From: Dysgonomonas gadei ATCC BAA-286
GTDB taxonomy: Bacteria; Bacteroidota; Bacteroidia; Bacteroidales; Dysgonomonadaceae
Assembly (NCBI RefSeq): GCF_000213555.1
Contig: NZ_GL891979.1
Coordinates: forward strand, 6,011 to 70,010
DNA length: 64,000 nt
Direction: 5' to 3'
In this document: piece by piece, positions 15,847 through 24,271 of the stretch
How positions within the stretch are numbered: the first letter of the stretch is position 1
Layout: each line of letters begins with the position of its first letter
The notes under the pieces: model-generated
The model's input: the letters and a program-made list of their open reading frames with translations, nothing else
The model's database searches: none
What the model was told of the DNA's origin: nothing
Position numbers and translations under genes: made by a program

Positions 15847-16665
15847 ATGATTTGTTTCCCCAACGCGAAAATAAATTTAGGCCTGAATATTGTATCTAAG
15901 CGGGCAGATGGATATCATAATCTGGAAACCATCTTTTACCCCATTGAGGTTAAAGATGCTCTGGAGATAATAATCCGTGAAGAGCAGTCTTCCGACACCT
16001 TTATTGAAGCCGGAATAAGAGTGGATTCTATTGCCGAAGACAATTTGGTAATGAAGGCCTTGAGGCTGATGCGGACTAAGTATAAATTTCCTCCGGTTGA
16101 GGTACATCTTTTAAAAAAGATTCCCTTTGGAGCAGGACTTGGAGGGGGGTCGGCAGACGCATCTTTTATGTTGAAACTTATAAACAGCACTTTTGGGCTG
16201 AAAGTTTCCGACGAGGAACTGGCCGCGTTAGCTGTCCAACTGGGTGCCGACTGTCCTTTTTTTATCTACAACCGGCCCGTATTTGCTAGTGGAATAGGAG
16301 AAGTATTTGAAAATATCAATTTATCTCTCAAAGGATACTTTATAGTACTGATTAAACCGGATATCCATGTACCTACTAAAGATGCCTTTGCCGAAATAAA
16401 GCCGAAACAGCCTTATATATCATTGAAGGAAATCATAAAACAACCTGTTTCCGGCTGGAAAGGGTTAATGGTGAATGATTTTGAAAAAAGTGTCTTTACC
16501 AAATATCCTCTAATTGATGGTCTGAAAGAGGATTTATATAAGAAAGGAGCACTGTATGCATCCATGACAGGCTCGGGCTCTTCTGTTTTTGGAATTTTTA
16601 AGGAAGAACAGTCTGATATTCAAAACTCTTATCAGGACTGCTTTGTATGGCAGGGACCTGCATAA
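15847..16665 (+). CDS. ispE: 4-Diphosphocytidyl-2-C-methyl-D-erythritol kinase
   Basis: A 272-residue GHMP kinase of the MEP isoprenoid pathway that phosphorylates CDP-methylerythritol. The start chosen is ATG 15847 (MICFPNAKINLGLNI). The frame continues to a TTG at 15781, but that extension lies in the repeat and is not protein-like. The motifs are PNAKINLGL with ADGYHNLETIFYP (about 5-36), the ATP-binding glycine loop PFGAGLGGGSADASFML (about 93-109), GADCPFF (about 131) and the C-terminal ASMTGSGSSVFGIF (about 236-249). Length is typical of Bacteroidota IspE. It is probably cotranscribed with ddh. Confidence 0.92.
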   Translation: MICFPNAKINLGLNIVSKRADGYHNLETIFYPIEVKDALEIIIREEQSSDTFIEAGIRVDSIAEDNLVMKALRLMRTKYKFPPVEVHLLKKIPFGAGLGGGSADASFMLKLINSTFGLKVSDEELAALAVQLGADCPFFIYNRPVFASGIGEVFENINLSLKGYFIVLIKPDIHVPTKDAFAEIKPKQPYISLKEIIKQPVSGWKGLMVNDFEKSVFTKYPLIDGLKEDLYKKGALYASMTGSGSSVFGIFKEEQSDIQNSYQDCFVWQGPA

Positions 16666-16705
16666 TAGGGCTGTATACGTAATTTCATTTCTGAAAATAA
16701 AATCG

Positions 16706-16713
16706 TACCTTTG
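16706..16713 (+). promoter_or_regulatory. -7 box (TACCTTTG) for the lytic transglycosylase gene
   Basis: TACCTTTG matches TAnnTTTG, 41 bp upstream of the ATG at 16755. The -33 region holds TTTC rather than TTG. Confidence 0.5.
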
Positions 16714-16754
16714 ATAGTTATTATCTATTCAAAAAACAGATTTAATTTTCTCTG

Positions 16755-17735
16755 ATGAAAAAATATATAATATATTCTCTTTCTGTCCTCATATTATGCT
16801 TTCTGGCATTTTTTTTACTTTCCAATAACAGCGGCGAAGAAGTACAATCGAAAGTACCCTATGTGCTGTCGATGACTAAGTCGGTAGAAGTTCCCCATAA
16901 GGTAGAGTTTGCCGGAGAAGAGCTCGTGCTGGACAGGTATGATCTGCATGAGCGTTATGACCGTGAGATAAACGGGTTTACTTATCTACATTCTACAACT
17001 TTACTCCTGATAAAGAAAGCTAATCGCTATTTTCCTATTATAGAACCTATATTGAAGGAAAATGGTATTCCTGAAGATTTTAAATATCTCGCCGTAATAG
17101 AAAGTAGCCTCGATCACCGTGCGGTTTCGTCGGCCGGAGCGGCCGGATTGTGGCAATTTATGCCTAAAACTGCACCCAGCTACGGATTGGAAGTATCCTC
17201 GGAAGTGGACGAACGATATTCGATAGAAAAATCGACAGAAGCTGCATGCCGTTACTTCAAAGAGGCTTATGCCAAATATGGAAGTTGGGCGAGCGTCGCT
17301 TTATCCTATAATGCAGGACAAGGAAGGATAAGTACCGAACTGGATAAGCAGCAGGCCGAAGATAGTCTCGATCTATGGCTGGTAAACGAGACTACCCGCT
17401 ATTATTACCGTATGCTGGCAATTAAGCAAATATTCGAAGATCCGTCCAAATACGGGTTTGTACTTACCGAAAACGATTTATACAAACCTATCGAGTTTAC
17501 AAAAGTAGAAGTAACACAATCTATCTCCGATTTGGCGGGTTTTGCCAAAGAAAAAGGACTTACTTATGCTCAGTTGAAAGATTTCAATTCATGGCTCAGG
17601 GATAGAAAACTAACTATTACTTCCAAAAGCCGTAGTTCATATACAATCCTTTTACCTACGCAGGAATCGCTCTATTATAAAAAGGGTGAGAAAATAAAAG
17701 TACACGATAAGGCCTGGATTTACAGAGACAGATAA
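16755..17735 (+). CDS. Lytic transglycosylase, SLT domain with LysM-like tail
   Basis: A 326-residue envelope enzyme that cleaves the MurNAc-GlcNAc bond to give 1,6-anhydro products. An N-terminal membrane anchor (YIIYSLSVLILCFLAFFLL) holds it on the periplasmic side. The catalytic domain has the Glu in YLAVIESSLDHRAVSSAGAAGLWQFMP (about 112-138; Glu in VIESS), then the ALSYNAGQGRI motif (about 190-200). The C-terminal ~70 residues (SISDLAGFAKEKGLTYAQLKDFNSWL ... YTILLPT) look like one LysM-type module. It resembles short MltD-like enzymes of Bacteroidota. UvrA follows 27 bp after the stop codon. Confidence 0.88.
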   Translation: MKKYIIYSLSVLILCFLAFFLLSNNSGEEVQSKVPYVLSMTKSVEVPHKVEFAGEELVLDRYDLHERYDREINGFTYLHSTTLLLIKKANRYFPIIEPILKENGIPEDFKYLAVIESSLDHRAVSSAGAAGLWQFMPKTAPSYGLEVSSEVDERYSIEKSTEAACRYFKEAYAKYGSWASVALSYNAGQGRISTELDKQQAEDSLDLWLVNETTRYYYRMLAIKQIFEDPSKYGFVLTENDLYKPIEFTKVEVTQSISDLAGFAKEKGLTYAQLKDFNSWLRDRKLTITSKSRSSYTILLPTQESLYYKKGEKIKVHDKAWIYRDR

Positions 17736-17762
17736 GTGTTTAGTAAAGAACATTTTTATTTA

Positions 17763-20597
17763 ATGGAAACAAATACACAGGAAACAAAAGAAACGATAAG
17801 CGTGTATGGAGCACGCGTTCACAATCTCAAAAATATAGACGTAGAAATACCCCGCGATTCGCTTGTAGTCATTACAGGCCTTAGCGGTAGCGGAAAATCA
17901 TCATTGGCATTCGATACTATCTTTGCCGAAGGACAAAGACGATATATTGAAACATTTTCGGCATATGCCCGCAATTTTCTGGGAGGTATGGAGCGTCCTG
18001 ATGTGGATAAGATAACGGGGCTTAGTCCGGTTATCTCTATCGAACAAAAAACAACTAACCGGAATCCCCGTTCTACGGTAGGTACAACCACTGAAATATA
18101 TGACTTCCTTCGCTTGCTGTATGCACGTGCAGGAGATGCCTATTCTTACCTTACAGGGGAGAAAATGGTAAAATATACAGAAGAGCAGATTCTGGAACTC
18201 ATTATGGAGCGTTATATCGGGAAAAGGATATACTTGCTTGCCCCTGTAGTCCGGAACCGTAAAGGACATTATAAAGAGCTGTTCGAGCAAATCAGTAAGA
18301 AAGGCTACCTTACAGTGCGTGTCGATGGTGTGATACGGGAAATACTTCCCGGCATGCGTGTCGACAGGTATAAAATGCACAGTATCGAAGTCCTGATAGA
18401 TAAGTTGCAGGTGTCCAATAAATTTGCAGATAATCTGAAAGCCAGTTTGCGCACGGCGATGAAACAGGGAGACGGACTTATAATGATTCAGGATGTAGAA
18501 ACCGGGGACGTACGCCATTTCAGCCGTCAGCTGATGTGTCCTACCACAGGTCTGTCTTATAGCGAGCCTGCTCCACATACATTTTCATTCAATTCACCGC
18601 ACGGAGCATGTCCCCGTTGTAAAGGATTGGGGGTAGTCAACCAGATAGATATGGGTAAAATCGTACCCAAACCCCAACTTAGTATTTATGCCGGTGGTAT
18701 AGCCCCGCTTGGAAAATATAAAAATTCACTGTTCTTCTGGCAAATAGAAGCCATCTGCGAAAAGCATGGTGTCTCTATCAAAACCCCGATAAAGGATATA
18801 CCACAAGAAGCAATGGATGATATCATGTTCGGCACCGACGAGCGTTTACAGATTAAAAACGAATCGTTGGGAACATCGAATTATGTAGTGGCATTTGAAG
18901 GTGTAGCTAAATATATCGAGATGCAACAGGATAGTGATTCTTCGGCATCGGCTCAGAAATGGGCAGAGCAGTTTATTAAAACTGATGTTTGTCCAGATTG
19001 CAATGGTCAGCGCCTGAATAAAGAAGCTCTTCATTACAAGATAAATGAAAAGAATATTGCAGAACTGGCGGAAATGGATATTCAACGCTTGTATGAATGG
19101 ATACAAGATATGGATGTACATATCTCGGAACGCCAGCAGCTGATAGCCCAGGAAATAAAGAAAGAAATTGCATCCCGTCTTTCGTTTCTACTCGATGTGG
19201 GTTTGAATTATTTGTCATTGAACAGAGCCTCGGTAACACTCTCGGGTGGAGAAAGTCAGCGAATCAGGCTTGCCACGCAGATAGGCTCTCAACTGGTAAA
19301 CGTTCTTTACATACTGGACGAGCCTAGTATTGGTTTGCATCAACGGGATAACAACAGACTCATAGATTCGTTGAAGAAATTACGTGATTCGGGCAATTCG
19401 GTCATTGTAGTAGAACACGATAAAGATATTATGCTGGATGCCGATTATGTAGTCGATTTAGGACCATATGCCGGACGTCGCGGAGGTAAGGTCGTGTTTG
19501 CGGGAACTCCGAAAGAAATGCTTAGTGCAAGTACAATGACAGCTGATTACCTGAACGGTAAGCTCAAAATAGAGATCCCGAAGAAAAGGCGAAAAGGTAA
19601 CGGTAAGAAAATAACGATAAAAGGTGCGACAGGACATAATCTGAAAGATGTATCAGTCACATTCCCGCTCAATACATTCATTTGTGTGACAGGAGTATCG
19701 GGTAGTGGCAAATCTAGTCTTATAAACGGAACGCTGCAACCGATATTGAGCCAGCACCTATACAAGTCATTGGCCGATCCGCTACCATATAAGACATTAG
19801 ACGGAATTGACAATGTGGATAAAGTTATCAGTGTAGACCAATCGCCTATCGGCCGTACACCGCGTTCCAATCCTGCGACCTATACGGGTGTGTTTTCCGA
19901 TATCCGTAACCTTTTTGTCGGGCTCCCCGAGTCGAAAATCAGAGGCTATAAACCCGGACGATTTTCATTTAATGTAAAAGGCGGGCGGTGTGAAGTATGC
20001 GGAGGAAACGGTTATAAGACTATCGGTATGAATTTCCTTCCTGATGTTTATGTGCAATGTGAAGAATGTCATGGAAAACGCTACAACAGAGAAACGTTGG
20101 AAGTCCGCTTTAAAGGTAAGTCTATTGCTGATGTGCTGGATATGACAATCAATATGGCTGTTGAGTTTTTCGAAAATGTACCTGTTATATTGCATAAAGT
20201 GAAAATGTTGCAGGAAGTAGGTCTGGGATATCTCAAACTTGGTCAGCCCTCCACTACATTGTCGGGAGGAGAATCGCAGCGTATAAAACTTGCATCCGAA
20301 CTGGCCAGAATAGACACAGGAAATACTATATATATATTAGATGAACCTACAACAGGTCTTCATTTCGAAGATATCAGAGTATTACTGGGTGTACTAAACA
20401 AACTGGTAGACAGAGGCAATACAATCATCGTGATCGAACATAATCAGGATATTATAAAAAGTGCCGATTATATTATAGATATGGGGCCTGATGGGGGAAT
20501 CGGAGGAGGAACAGTTGTTGCTGTCGGAAAACCGGAAGAGGTCATCAAAGAGAAAAATAGCTTTACCGCTGAATATCTAAGAGATGAGTTAAGTTAA
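17763..20597 (+). CDS. uvrA: Excinuclease ABC subunit A (UvrA)
   Basis: A 944-residue damage-recognition ATPase of nucleotide excision repair. The start is placed at ATG 17763; a GTG abutting the previous stop (17736) would add nine unlikely residues. There are two ABC modules. The first has Walker A GLSGSGKSS near residue 39 and signature LSGGESQRI near 492; the second has GVSGSGKSS near 642 and LSGGESQRI near 832. The C-terminal zinc finger is intact (CEVCGGNG ... CEECHG, about 742-770). The first zinc finger is degenerate: CPTTG near 259 replaces CxxC, while CPRC remains at its end. The inner CPDCNG motif is present. Length is normal for UvrA. Confidence 0.95.
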   Translation: METNTQETKETISVYGARVHNLKNIDVEIPRDSLVVITGLSGSGKSSLAFDTIFAEGQRRYIETFSAYARNFLGGMERPDVDKITGLSPVISIEQKTTNRNPRSTVGTTTEIYDFLRLLYARAGDAYSYLTGEKMVKYTEEQILELIMERYIGKRIYLLAPVVRNRKGHYKELFEQISKKGYLTVRVDGVIREILPGMRVDRYKMHSIEVLIDKLQVSNKFADNLKASLRTAMKQGDGLIMIQDVETGDVRHFSRQLMCPTTGLSYSEPAPHTFSFNSPHGACPRCKGLGVVNQIDMGKIVPKPQLSIYAGGIAPLGKYKNSLFFWQIEAICEKHGVSIKTPIKDIPQEAMDDIMFGTDERLQIKNESLGTSNYVVAFEGVAKYIEMQQDSDSSASAQKWAEQFIKTDVCPDCNGQRLNKEALHYKINEKNIAELAEMDIQRLYEWIQDMDVHISERQQLIAQEIKKEIASRLSFLLDVGLNYLSLNRASVTLSGGESQRIRLATQIGSQLVNVLYILDEPSIGLHQRDNNRLIDSLKKLRDSGNSVIVVEHDKDIMLDADYVVDLGPYAGRRGGKVVFAGTPKEMLSASTMTADYLNGKLKIEIPKKRRKGNGKKITIKGATGHNLKDVSVTFPLNTFICVTGVSGSGKSSLINGTLQPILSQHLYKSLADPLPYKTLDGIDNVDKVISVDQSPIGRTPRSNPATYTGVFSDIRNLFVGLPESKIRGYKPGRFSFNVKGGRCEVCGGNGYKTIGMNFLPDVYVQCEECHGKRYNRETLEVRFKGKSIADVLDMTINMAVEFFENVPVILHKVKMLQEVGLGYLKLGQPSTTLSGGESQRIKLASELARIDTGNTIYILDEPTTGLHFEDIRVLLGVLNKLVDRGNTIIVIEHNQDIIKSADYIIDMGPDGGIGGGTVVAVGKPEEVIKEKNSFTAEYLRDELS

Positions 20598-20641
20598 TTT
20601 ACGAGAAAAGATAATTTTTTCAAAAAAATAGATATTATCTA

Positions 20642-20670
20642 TTGCCAATGTGTAAAATTTACTATCTTTG
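20642..20670 (+). promoter_or_regulatory. Promoter of candidate ncRNA (TTG-N18-TATCTTTG)
   Basis: TTG at 20642-20644 and TATCTTTG at 20663-20670, spaced 18 nt, agree with the Bacteroidota promoter consensus. No coding region begins within 480 bp, which points to a non-coding transcript. Confidence 0.65.
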
Positions 20671-20676
20671 TCGAGT

Positions 20677-21036
20677 GATAATAGAGAAACGGCAACTATA
20701 ACATTTGAAGGTAGAAATGTAAAGAAAAATGAGGGCTTCCTCATGTCAATAGATAATTTCACTTACTACTTTGAACGGGAGAATGTCATATCCAACCTAT
20801 AGTTTCCAATATCTGTTTTTGTCAGAAAAGAAATAAAATAAGAAGAATTGATAGCATGTTACTATGTGGGTACACGTTATCTTTATCTTAGAAAATATAA
20901 TCGAACACAGAGTTGGTTCCTGAAATTACGAATGAACCAAATATCAGGCTGCAATCAGCTCTATTGTGTAGTTTTGTAAAGTTTGTGTTAAGGTTGGGAA
21001 GTCTGCGAAGGTGATTTCGCGGACTTTCTGTTTTTT
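20677..21036 (+). ncRNA. Candidate structured non-coding RNA, ~360 nt
   Basis: The unit has its own promoter and a strong terminator but no plausible ORF; the longest is 19 codons. Several helices can be paired by hand. CAACTATAACAT (20693-20704) pairs with GTGTTAAGGTTG (20985-20996) as a long-range closing stem with one mismatch. ATGAGG/CCTCAT (20729-20734 with 20739-20744) closes a GCTT loop. TTGGTTC/GAACCAA pairs 20913-20919 with 20934-20940. ACATTT/AAATGT pairs 20701-20706 with 20715-20720. It does not contain the RNase P, tmRNA or SRP RNA signatures I know. A 6S-like regulatory RNA is one possibility suggested by the long closing stem. Identity unknown; ends estimated from promoter and terminator. 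Confidence 0.6.
20999..21036 (+). terminator. Intrinsic terminator of the candidate ncRNA
   Basis: An 11-bp stem, AAGTCTGCGAA (20999-21009) with TTCGCGGACTT (21016-21026, one G-U), has a 6-nt loop and is followed shortly by six T. Confidence 0.85.
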
Positions 21037-21116
21037 ATATATTCATTATCATTTAATTATTATTGAGTTGTTGAAAATACTTATATTATATAATTTCATA
21101 ACTTACAACTTATTTT

Positions 21117-21124
21117 TACCTTTG
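21117..21124 (+). promoter_or_regulatory. -7 box (TACCTTTG) for prfA-pyrF
   Basis: TACCTTTG matches TAnnTTTG, 33 bp upstream of the prfA ATG and downstream of the ncRNA terminator, so prfA has its own initiation site. Confidence 0.55.
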
Positions 21125-21157
21125 TCCCCGAATTTAAAGGAAAAGGAATAAATTACT

Positions 21158-22243
21158 ATGAGTCAGCTATCTTTATTGGAAAAACTTGATACTTTGGTTA
21201 TGCGCTTCGAAGAAATAGGCAAGCTAATAACCGATCCCTCAGTTATTGCTGATATGAAGCGATATGTCAAGTTGAATAAAGAATATCGTGATCTGGAGAA
21301 AATCAGCATAGCCCGTAACGAGTATAAACAGTTGCTGACTAATGTGGAAGAAGCTAAGAATATTCTCGACTCGGAGAATGATGCTGAGCTGCGGGAGATG
21401 GCCAGAGAAGAACTTGATACAGCTAATGTACGTTTACCGGAACTTGAGGAGGAAATAAAACTCCTGTTAGTCCCTGCCGATCCCGAAGATAGTAAGAATG
21501 CGATTGTAGAAATACGTGGAGGTACAGGTGGAGACGAAGCTGCTATTTTTGCAGGTGATCTTTACCGTATGTATATCAAATATTGTGAACTCAAAGGGTG
21601 GAGAACAGAGATAACCAGCCTAACAGAAGGTACTTCGGGCGGATATAAAGAAGTAATATTCACCGTTACAGGTGAAGGTGTTTACGGAATATTGAAATAC
21701 GAATCGGGTGTACATCGAGTACAGCGTGTACCCGCTACTGAGACACAAGGGCGAGTGCATACATCAGCTGCTACCGTTGCCGTATTACCCGAGGCAGAGG
21801 AAGTCGATGTGGAAATAAATCCGGCCGATATAGAGATGCAAACAGCCAGATCGAGCGGGGCAGGAGGTCAGAATGTAAATAAAGTGGAAACAAAAGTACA
21901 ATTGACACATAAGCCTTCAGGATTGGTTGTTGTCTGTCAGCAAGCTCGTTCCCAGTTGGCAAACAGGGAATTGGCAATGCAGATGTTGAGGACAAAACTG
22001 TATGATATAGAATTGTCCAAGTATCAGGCCGAAATAGCATCGAAACGCAAGACGATGGTGTCTACGGGTGACCGGTCTGCTAAGATCCGAACATATAACT
22101 ATCCGCAGGGAAGAGTGACTGATCACCGCATCAACCTCACACTCTATAACTTGTCAGGTGTTATGGATGGCGAGATACAACCGATAATAGACCAGTTGAT
22201 TATAGCAGAGAATACAGAAAGATTAAAAGAGAGTGAACTATGA
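21158..22243 (+). CDS. prfA: Peptide chain release factor 1
   Basis: A 361-residue class I release factor that reads UAA/UAG and triggers peptidyl-tRNA hydrolysis. The catalytic GGQ lies in ARSSGAGGQNVNKVETKVQL (about 229-248). The decoding tripeptide region is VQRVPATETQGRVHTSAATVAVLPE (about 189-213), where PAT is the RF1 recognition motif, in contrast to SPF of RF2. Length is standard for RF1. Its stop overlaps the pyrF start by 4 bp (ATGA), so the two are translationally coupled. Confidence 0.95.
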   Translation: MSQLSLLEKLDTLVMRFEEIGKLITDPSVIADMKRYVKLNKEYRDLEKISIARNEYKQLLTNVEEAKNILDSENDAELREMAREELDTANVRLPELEEEIKLLLVPADPEDSKNAIVEIRGGTGGDEAAIFAGDLYRMYIKYCELKGWRTEITSLTEGTSGGYKEVIFTVTGEGVYGILKYESGVHRVQRVPATETQGRVHTSAATVAVLPEAEEVDVEINPADIEMQTARSSGAGGQNVNKVETKVQLTHKPSGLVVVCQQARSQLANRELAMQMLRTKLYDIELSKYQAEIASKRKTMVSTGDRSAKIRTYNYPQGRVTDHRINLTLYNLSGVMDGEIQPIIDQLIIAENTERLKESEL

Positions 22244-23064
22244 CGAAGCAAGAATTATTTGAAAATATTAAAAAGAAAAAATCCTTCCTGTGTGTAGGAC
22301 TGGATACGGACATAAAAAAGATACCTTCTCATCTTTTGGAAGAGGAAGATCCTATATATGCTTTTAACAAGGCCATTATAGATGCCACAGCCAAATATTG
22401 TGTGGCCTATAAACCCAATACTGCTTTTTATGAAAGCCATGGAGTGAAAGGTATTATTGCTCTGGAGAAGACGATAGAATACATACGGATCAAGTATCCG
22501 GATCAGTTTATCATACTCGATGCCAAGCGGGGGGATATAGGCAATACGTCTGAAATGTATGCCGTATCGGCATTCGAACACCTGAAAGCAAGTGCCGTGA
22601 CTGTGGCTCCTTATATGGGAGAAGACAGTGTGAAGCCGTTTGTGAAGTATCCGAAGAAATGGGTTATTCTTTTGGCTCTAACCTCTAATAAGGGTTCTGC
22701 TGACTTCCAGTTAACAGAAGATAAAGCAGGAGAACGCTTATTTGAGAAAGTTTTGAAGAAATCTCAAGAGTGGGCTACCGATGAGCAACTGATGTATGTG
22801 GTCGGGGCTACGCAAGGTGAAATGTTTGCCGATATCCGGAAGATTGTGCCTGATCATTTTCTGTTAGTACCCGGAGTAGGAGCTCAGGGAGGCAGTCTGG
22901 CCGAAGTAGTAAAATACGGTATGAATTCGCAATGCGGACTACTGGTTAATTCATCGCGTGCGATTATTTATGCAGATAATACACGTGAATTTGCTTTTGC
23001 TGCAACGGCAGAGGCTAAGAAGGTACAAGCGGAGATGGCCGGTTATCTGGAACAGATCATTTGA
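22240..23064 (+). CDS. pyrF: Orotidine 5'-phosphate decarboxylase (type 2)
   Basis: A 274-residue enzyme converting OMP to UMP in pyrimidine synthesis. It has FLCVGLDTDIKKIP at the N-terminus and KPNTAFYESHG (about 53). The catalytic Lys/Asp motif is FIILDAKRGDIGNTSEMYA (about 90-108), followed by VTVAPYMGEDSVKPF (about 118) and the phosphate-binding LLVPGVGAQGG (about 208-218). The length and motif form are those of the longer type 2 OMP decarboxylases. It overlaps prfA by 4 bp and is followed by a terminator. Confidence 0.94.
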   Translation: MTKQELFENIKKKKSFLCVGLDTDIKKIPSHLLEEEDPIYAFNKAIIDATAKYCVAYKPNTAFYESHGVKGIIALEKTIEYIRIKYPDQFIILDAKRGDIGNTSEMYAVSAFEHLKASAVTVAPYMGEDSVKPFVKYPKKWVILLALTSNKGSADFQLTEDKAGERLFEKVLKKSQEWATDEQLMYVVGATQGEMFADIRKIVPDHFLLVPGVGAQGGSLAEVVKYGMNSQCGLLVNSSRAIIYADNTREFAFAATAEAKKVQAEMAGYLEQII

Positions 23065-23086
23065 TAACGTCTATCTAAAAATATGA

Positions 23087-23120
23087 AGCCTCGTAAAATT
23101 CATTTTACGAGGCTCATTTT
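23087..23120 (+). terminator. prfA-pyrF terminator
   Basis: AGCCTCGTAAAA pairs with TTTTACGAGGCT around a TTCA loop (23087-23114), followed by a short T-rich tail. It begins 22 bp after the pyrF stop codon. Confidence 0.85.
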
Positions 23121-23239
23121 GTTTTAGTGCATGTTTTCCTGCAAGGTGTAAGATAAATATATGTGTAAAAAATATGAAAACTGAACTTTTTGTTGTAAAC
23201 TTGCGTTATCCTAAATATAAACTTTTAAAACAAAACAAA

Positions 23240-23578
23240 ATGGGAAAATTTGAAATCAAGAAGAGAAAAAGCGGTGAATACCAGTTTGATCTTAAAGCTA
23301 GTAACGGACAAGTGATACTTACAAGCGAAGGCTATACAACTAAGGAAAACTGTAAAAACGGAATTGAATCTGTAAAGAAAAACAGTCAGGTAGATGCCCG
23401 CTTTGATAAGCTGGAGGCAAAGAACGGTAAGCCATATTTTAATCTGAAAGCAACAAACGGACAGATTATCGGTACAAGTGAAATGTATGAAACTGTTGCC
23501 AGCCGCGATAATGGTATTGCCTCAGTTAAGAAAAACGCTCCTGATGCAGAGGTGGTAGACCTGACGGTGGAAAAATAA
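23240..23578 (+). CDS. DUF1508 (YegP-type) tandem-repeat protein
   Basis: A 112-residue protein made of two DUF1508 repeats. Repeat 1 (about 3-45) is FEIKKRKSGEYQFDLKASNGQVILTSEGYTTKENCKNGIESVKKN; repeat 2 (about 55-97) is DKLEAKNGKPYFNLKATNGQIIGTSEMYETVASRDNGIASVKKN. The start is ATG 23240 (MGKFEIKKRKSG); an upstream in-frame ATG at 23174 would add 22 residues outside the domain. YegP-family proteins are small, widespread and of unknown biochemical role. The acidic tail is EVVDLTVEK. It is monocistronic with its own terminator. Confidence 0.85.
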   Translation: MGKFEIKKRKSGEYQFDLKASNGQVILTSEGYTTKENCKNGIESVKKNSQVDARFDKLEAKNGKPYFNLKATNGQIIGTSEMYETVASRDNGIASVKKNAPDAEVVDLTVEK

Positions 23579-23601
23579 AGGCTAGACATTTATTATATGT
23601 G

Positions 23602-23633
23602 AACGGAGATTCGGTAAGGAGTCTTCGTTTTTT
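23602..23633 (+). terminator. Terminator of the DUF1508 gene
   Basis: AACGGAGATTC (23602-23612) pairs with GAGTCTTCGTT (23619-23629, two G-U pairs) and leads into a T-run. Confidence 0.75.
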
Positions 23634-23718
23634 ATTTTTATTTCCTATCTTTAAAAAACGGTAAAACTTTTATCACTAAGGAGAGATTAGGTAATTTAAT
23701 TATAAAGGAGGAACTTTT

Positions 23719-24189
23719 ATGCCAAGAATGTCGAATGTAGAGTTGTTGAGGCAAAGAGAGCAGCCCATTTTGTGTATTAAAGTAAAGACGAATCTCGGAG
23801 AACTGCCATCTATCATAGGCCGGAGCTTTGCCCGGATGGCAGCTTATCTGAAAGAATTAGGGGAACAGATGACAGATGTCCCTTTTGTAGCTTTTCCTGA
23901 TTATGAGAATATGGATGAGGATAATATGCTTATACAAATCGGCTTTCCCGTATCAAAGAAGCTTCCGGAAAAAGAAGATATTAAACCGGACGTGATACCC
24001 GAAGGTAAAATCGCTTTTTGCATGTACAGAGGTTCATATGCCGAGTTGATGCCTGTATACGAAGATATGATAAAATGGATTAAGGAAAATGGATTTGAGT
24101 CAGCAGGAATTTCGTATGAGTATTATTATAACGGGATAGAATATCCTGAAAGTGAATATCTGACAAAAATAGTAATTGCATTGAAGTAA
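23719..24189 (+). CDS. GyrI-like small-molecule-binding domain protein
   Basis: A 156-residue stand-alone GyrI-like (AraC effector-binding) domain. It begins SNVELLRQREQPILCIKVKTNLGELPSIIGRSFARMAAYL. The second half holds PEGKIAFCMYRGSYAELMPVYEDMIKWIKENGFESAG and ISYEYYYNGIEYPESEYLTKIVIAL, the usual end of the fold with its conserved Glu pair. Such domains bind small hydrophobic or cationic ligands, in multidrug regulators or as isolated proteins. Unusually for this genome it has a full Shine-Dalgarno-like AAGGAGGAAC 8 bp before the ATG, suggesting efficient translation. No regulator or DNA-binding domain is fused to it. Confidence 0.83.
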   Translation: MPRMSNVELLRQREQPILCIKVKTNLGELPSIIGRSFARMAAYLKELGEQMTDVPFVAFPDYENMDEDNMLIQIGFPVSKKLPEKEDIKPDVIPEGKIAFCMYRGSYAELMPVYEDMIKWIKENGFESAGISYEYYYNGIEYPESEYLTKIVIALK

Positions 24190-24243
24190 AGATTAAAGAC
24201 CTGAATGTCGCTTTTTTACACAAAAAAAGCAGTAGCTTCTGAC

Positions 24244-24251
24244 TATTTTTG
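24244..24251 (+). promoter_or_regulatory. -7 box (TATTTTTG) for the VOC protein gene
   Basis: TATTTTTG matches TAnnTTTG and lies 20 bp upstream of the ATG at 24272 and 29 bp upstream of the in-frame ATG at 24281. Confidence 0.5.
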
Positions 24252-24271
24252 CATATACTACTAACAATAAA

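Noticed and set aside
17736..17762. Upstream GTG start for uvrA
   Set aside because: It abuts the previous stop codon and would add nine residues not seen in the family; ATG 17763 fits better.
20746..20802. 19-codon ORF within the candidate RNA, possibly a tmRNA tag or leader peptide
   Set aside because: No Shine-Dalgarno-like context, no Ala-rich tag end and no tRNA-like ends, so it is treated as chance.
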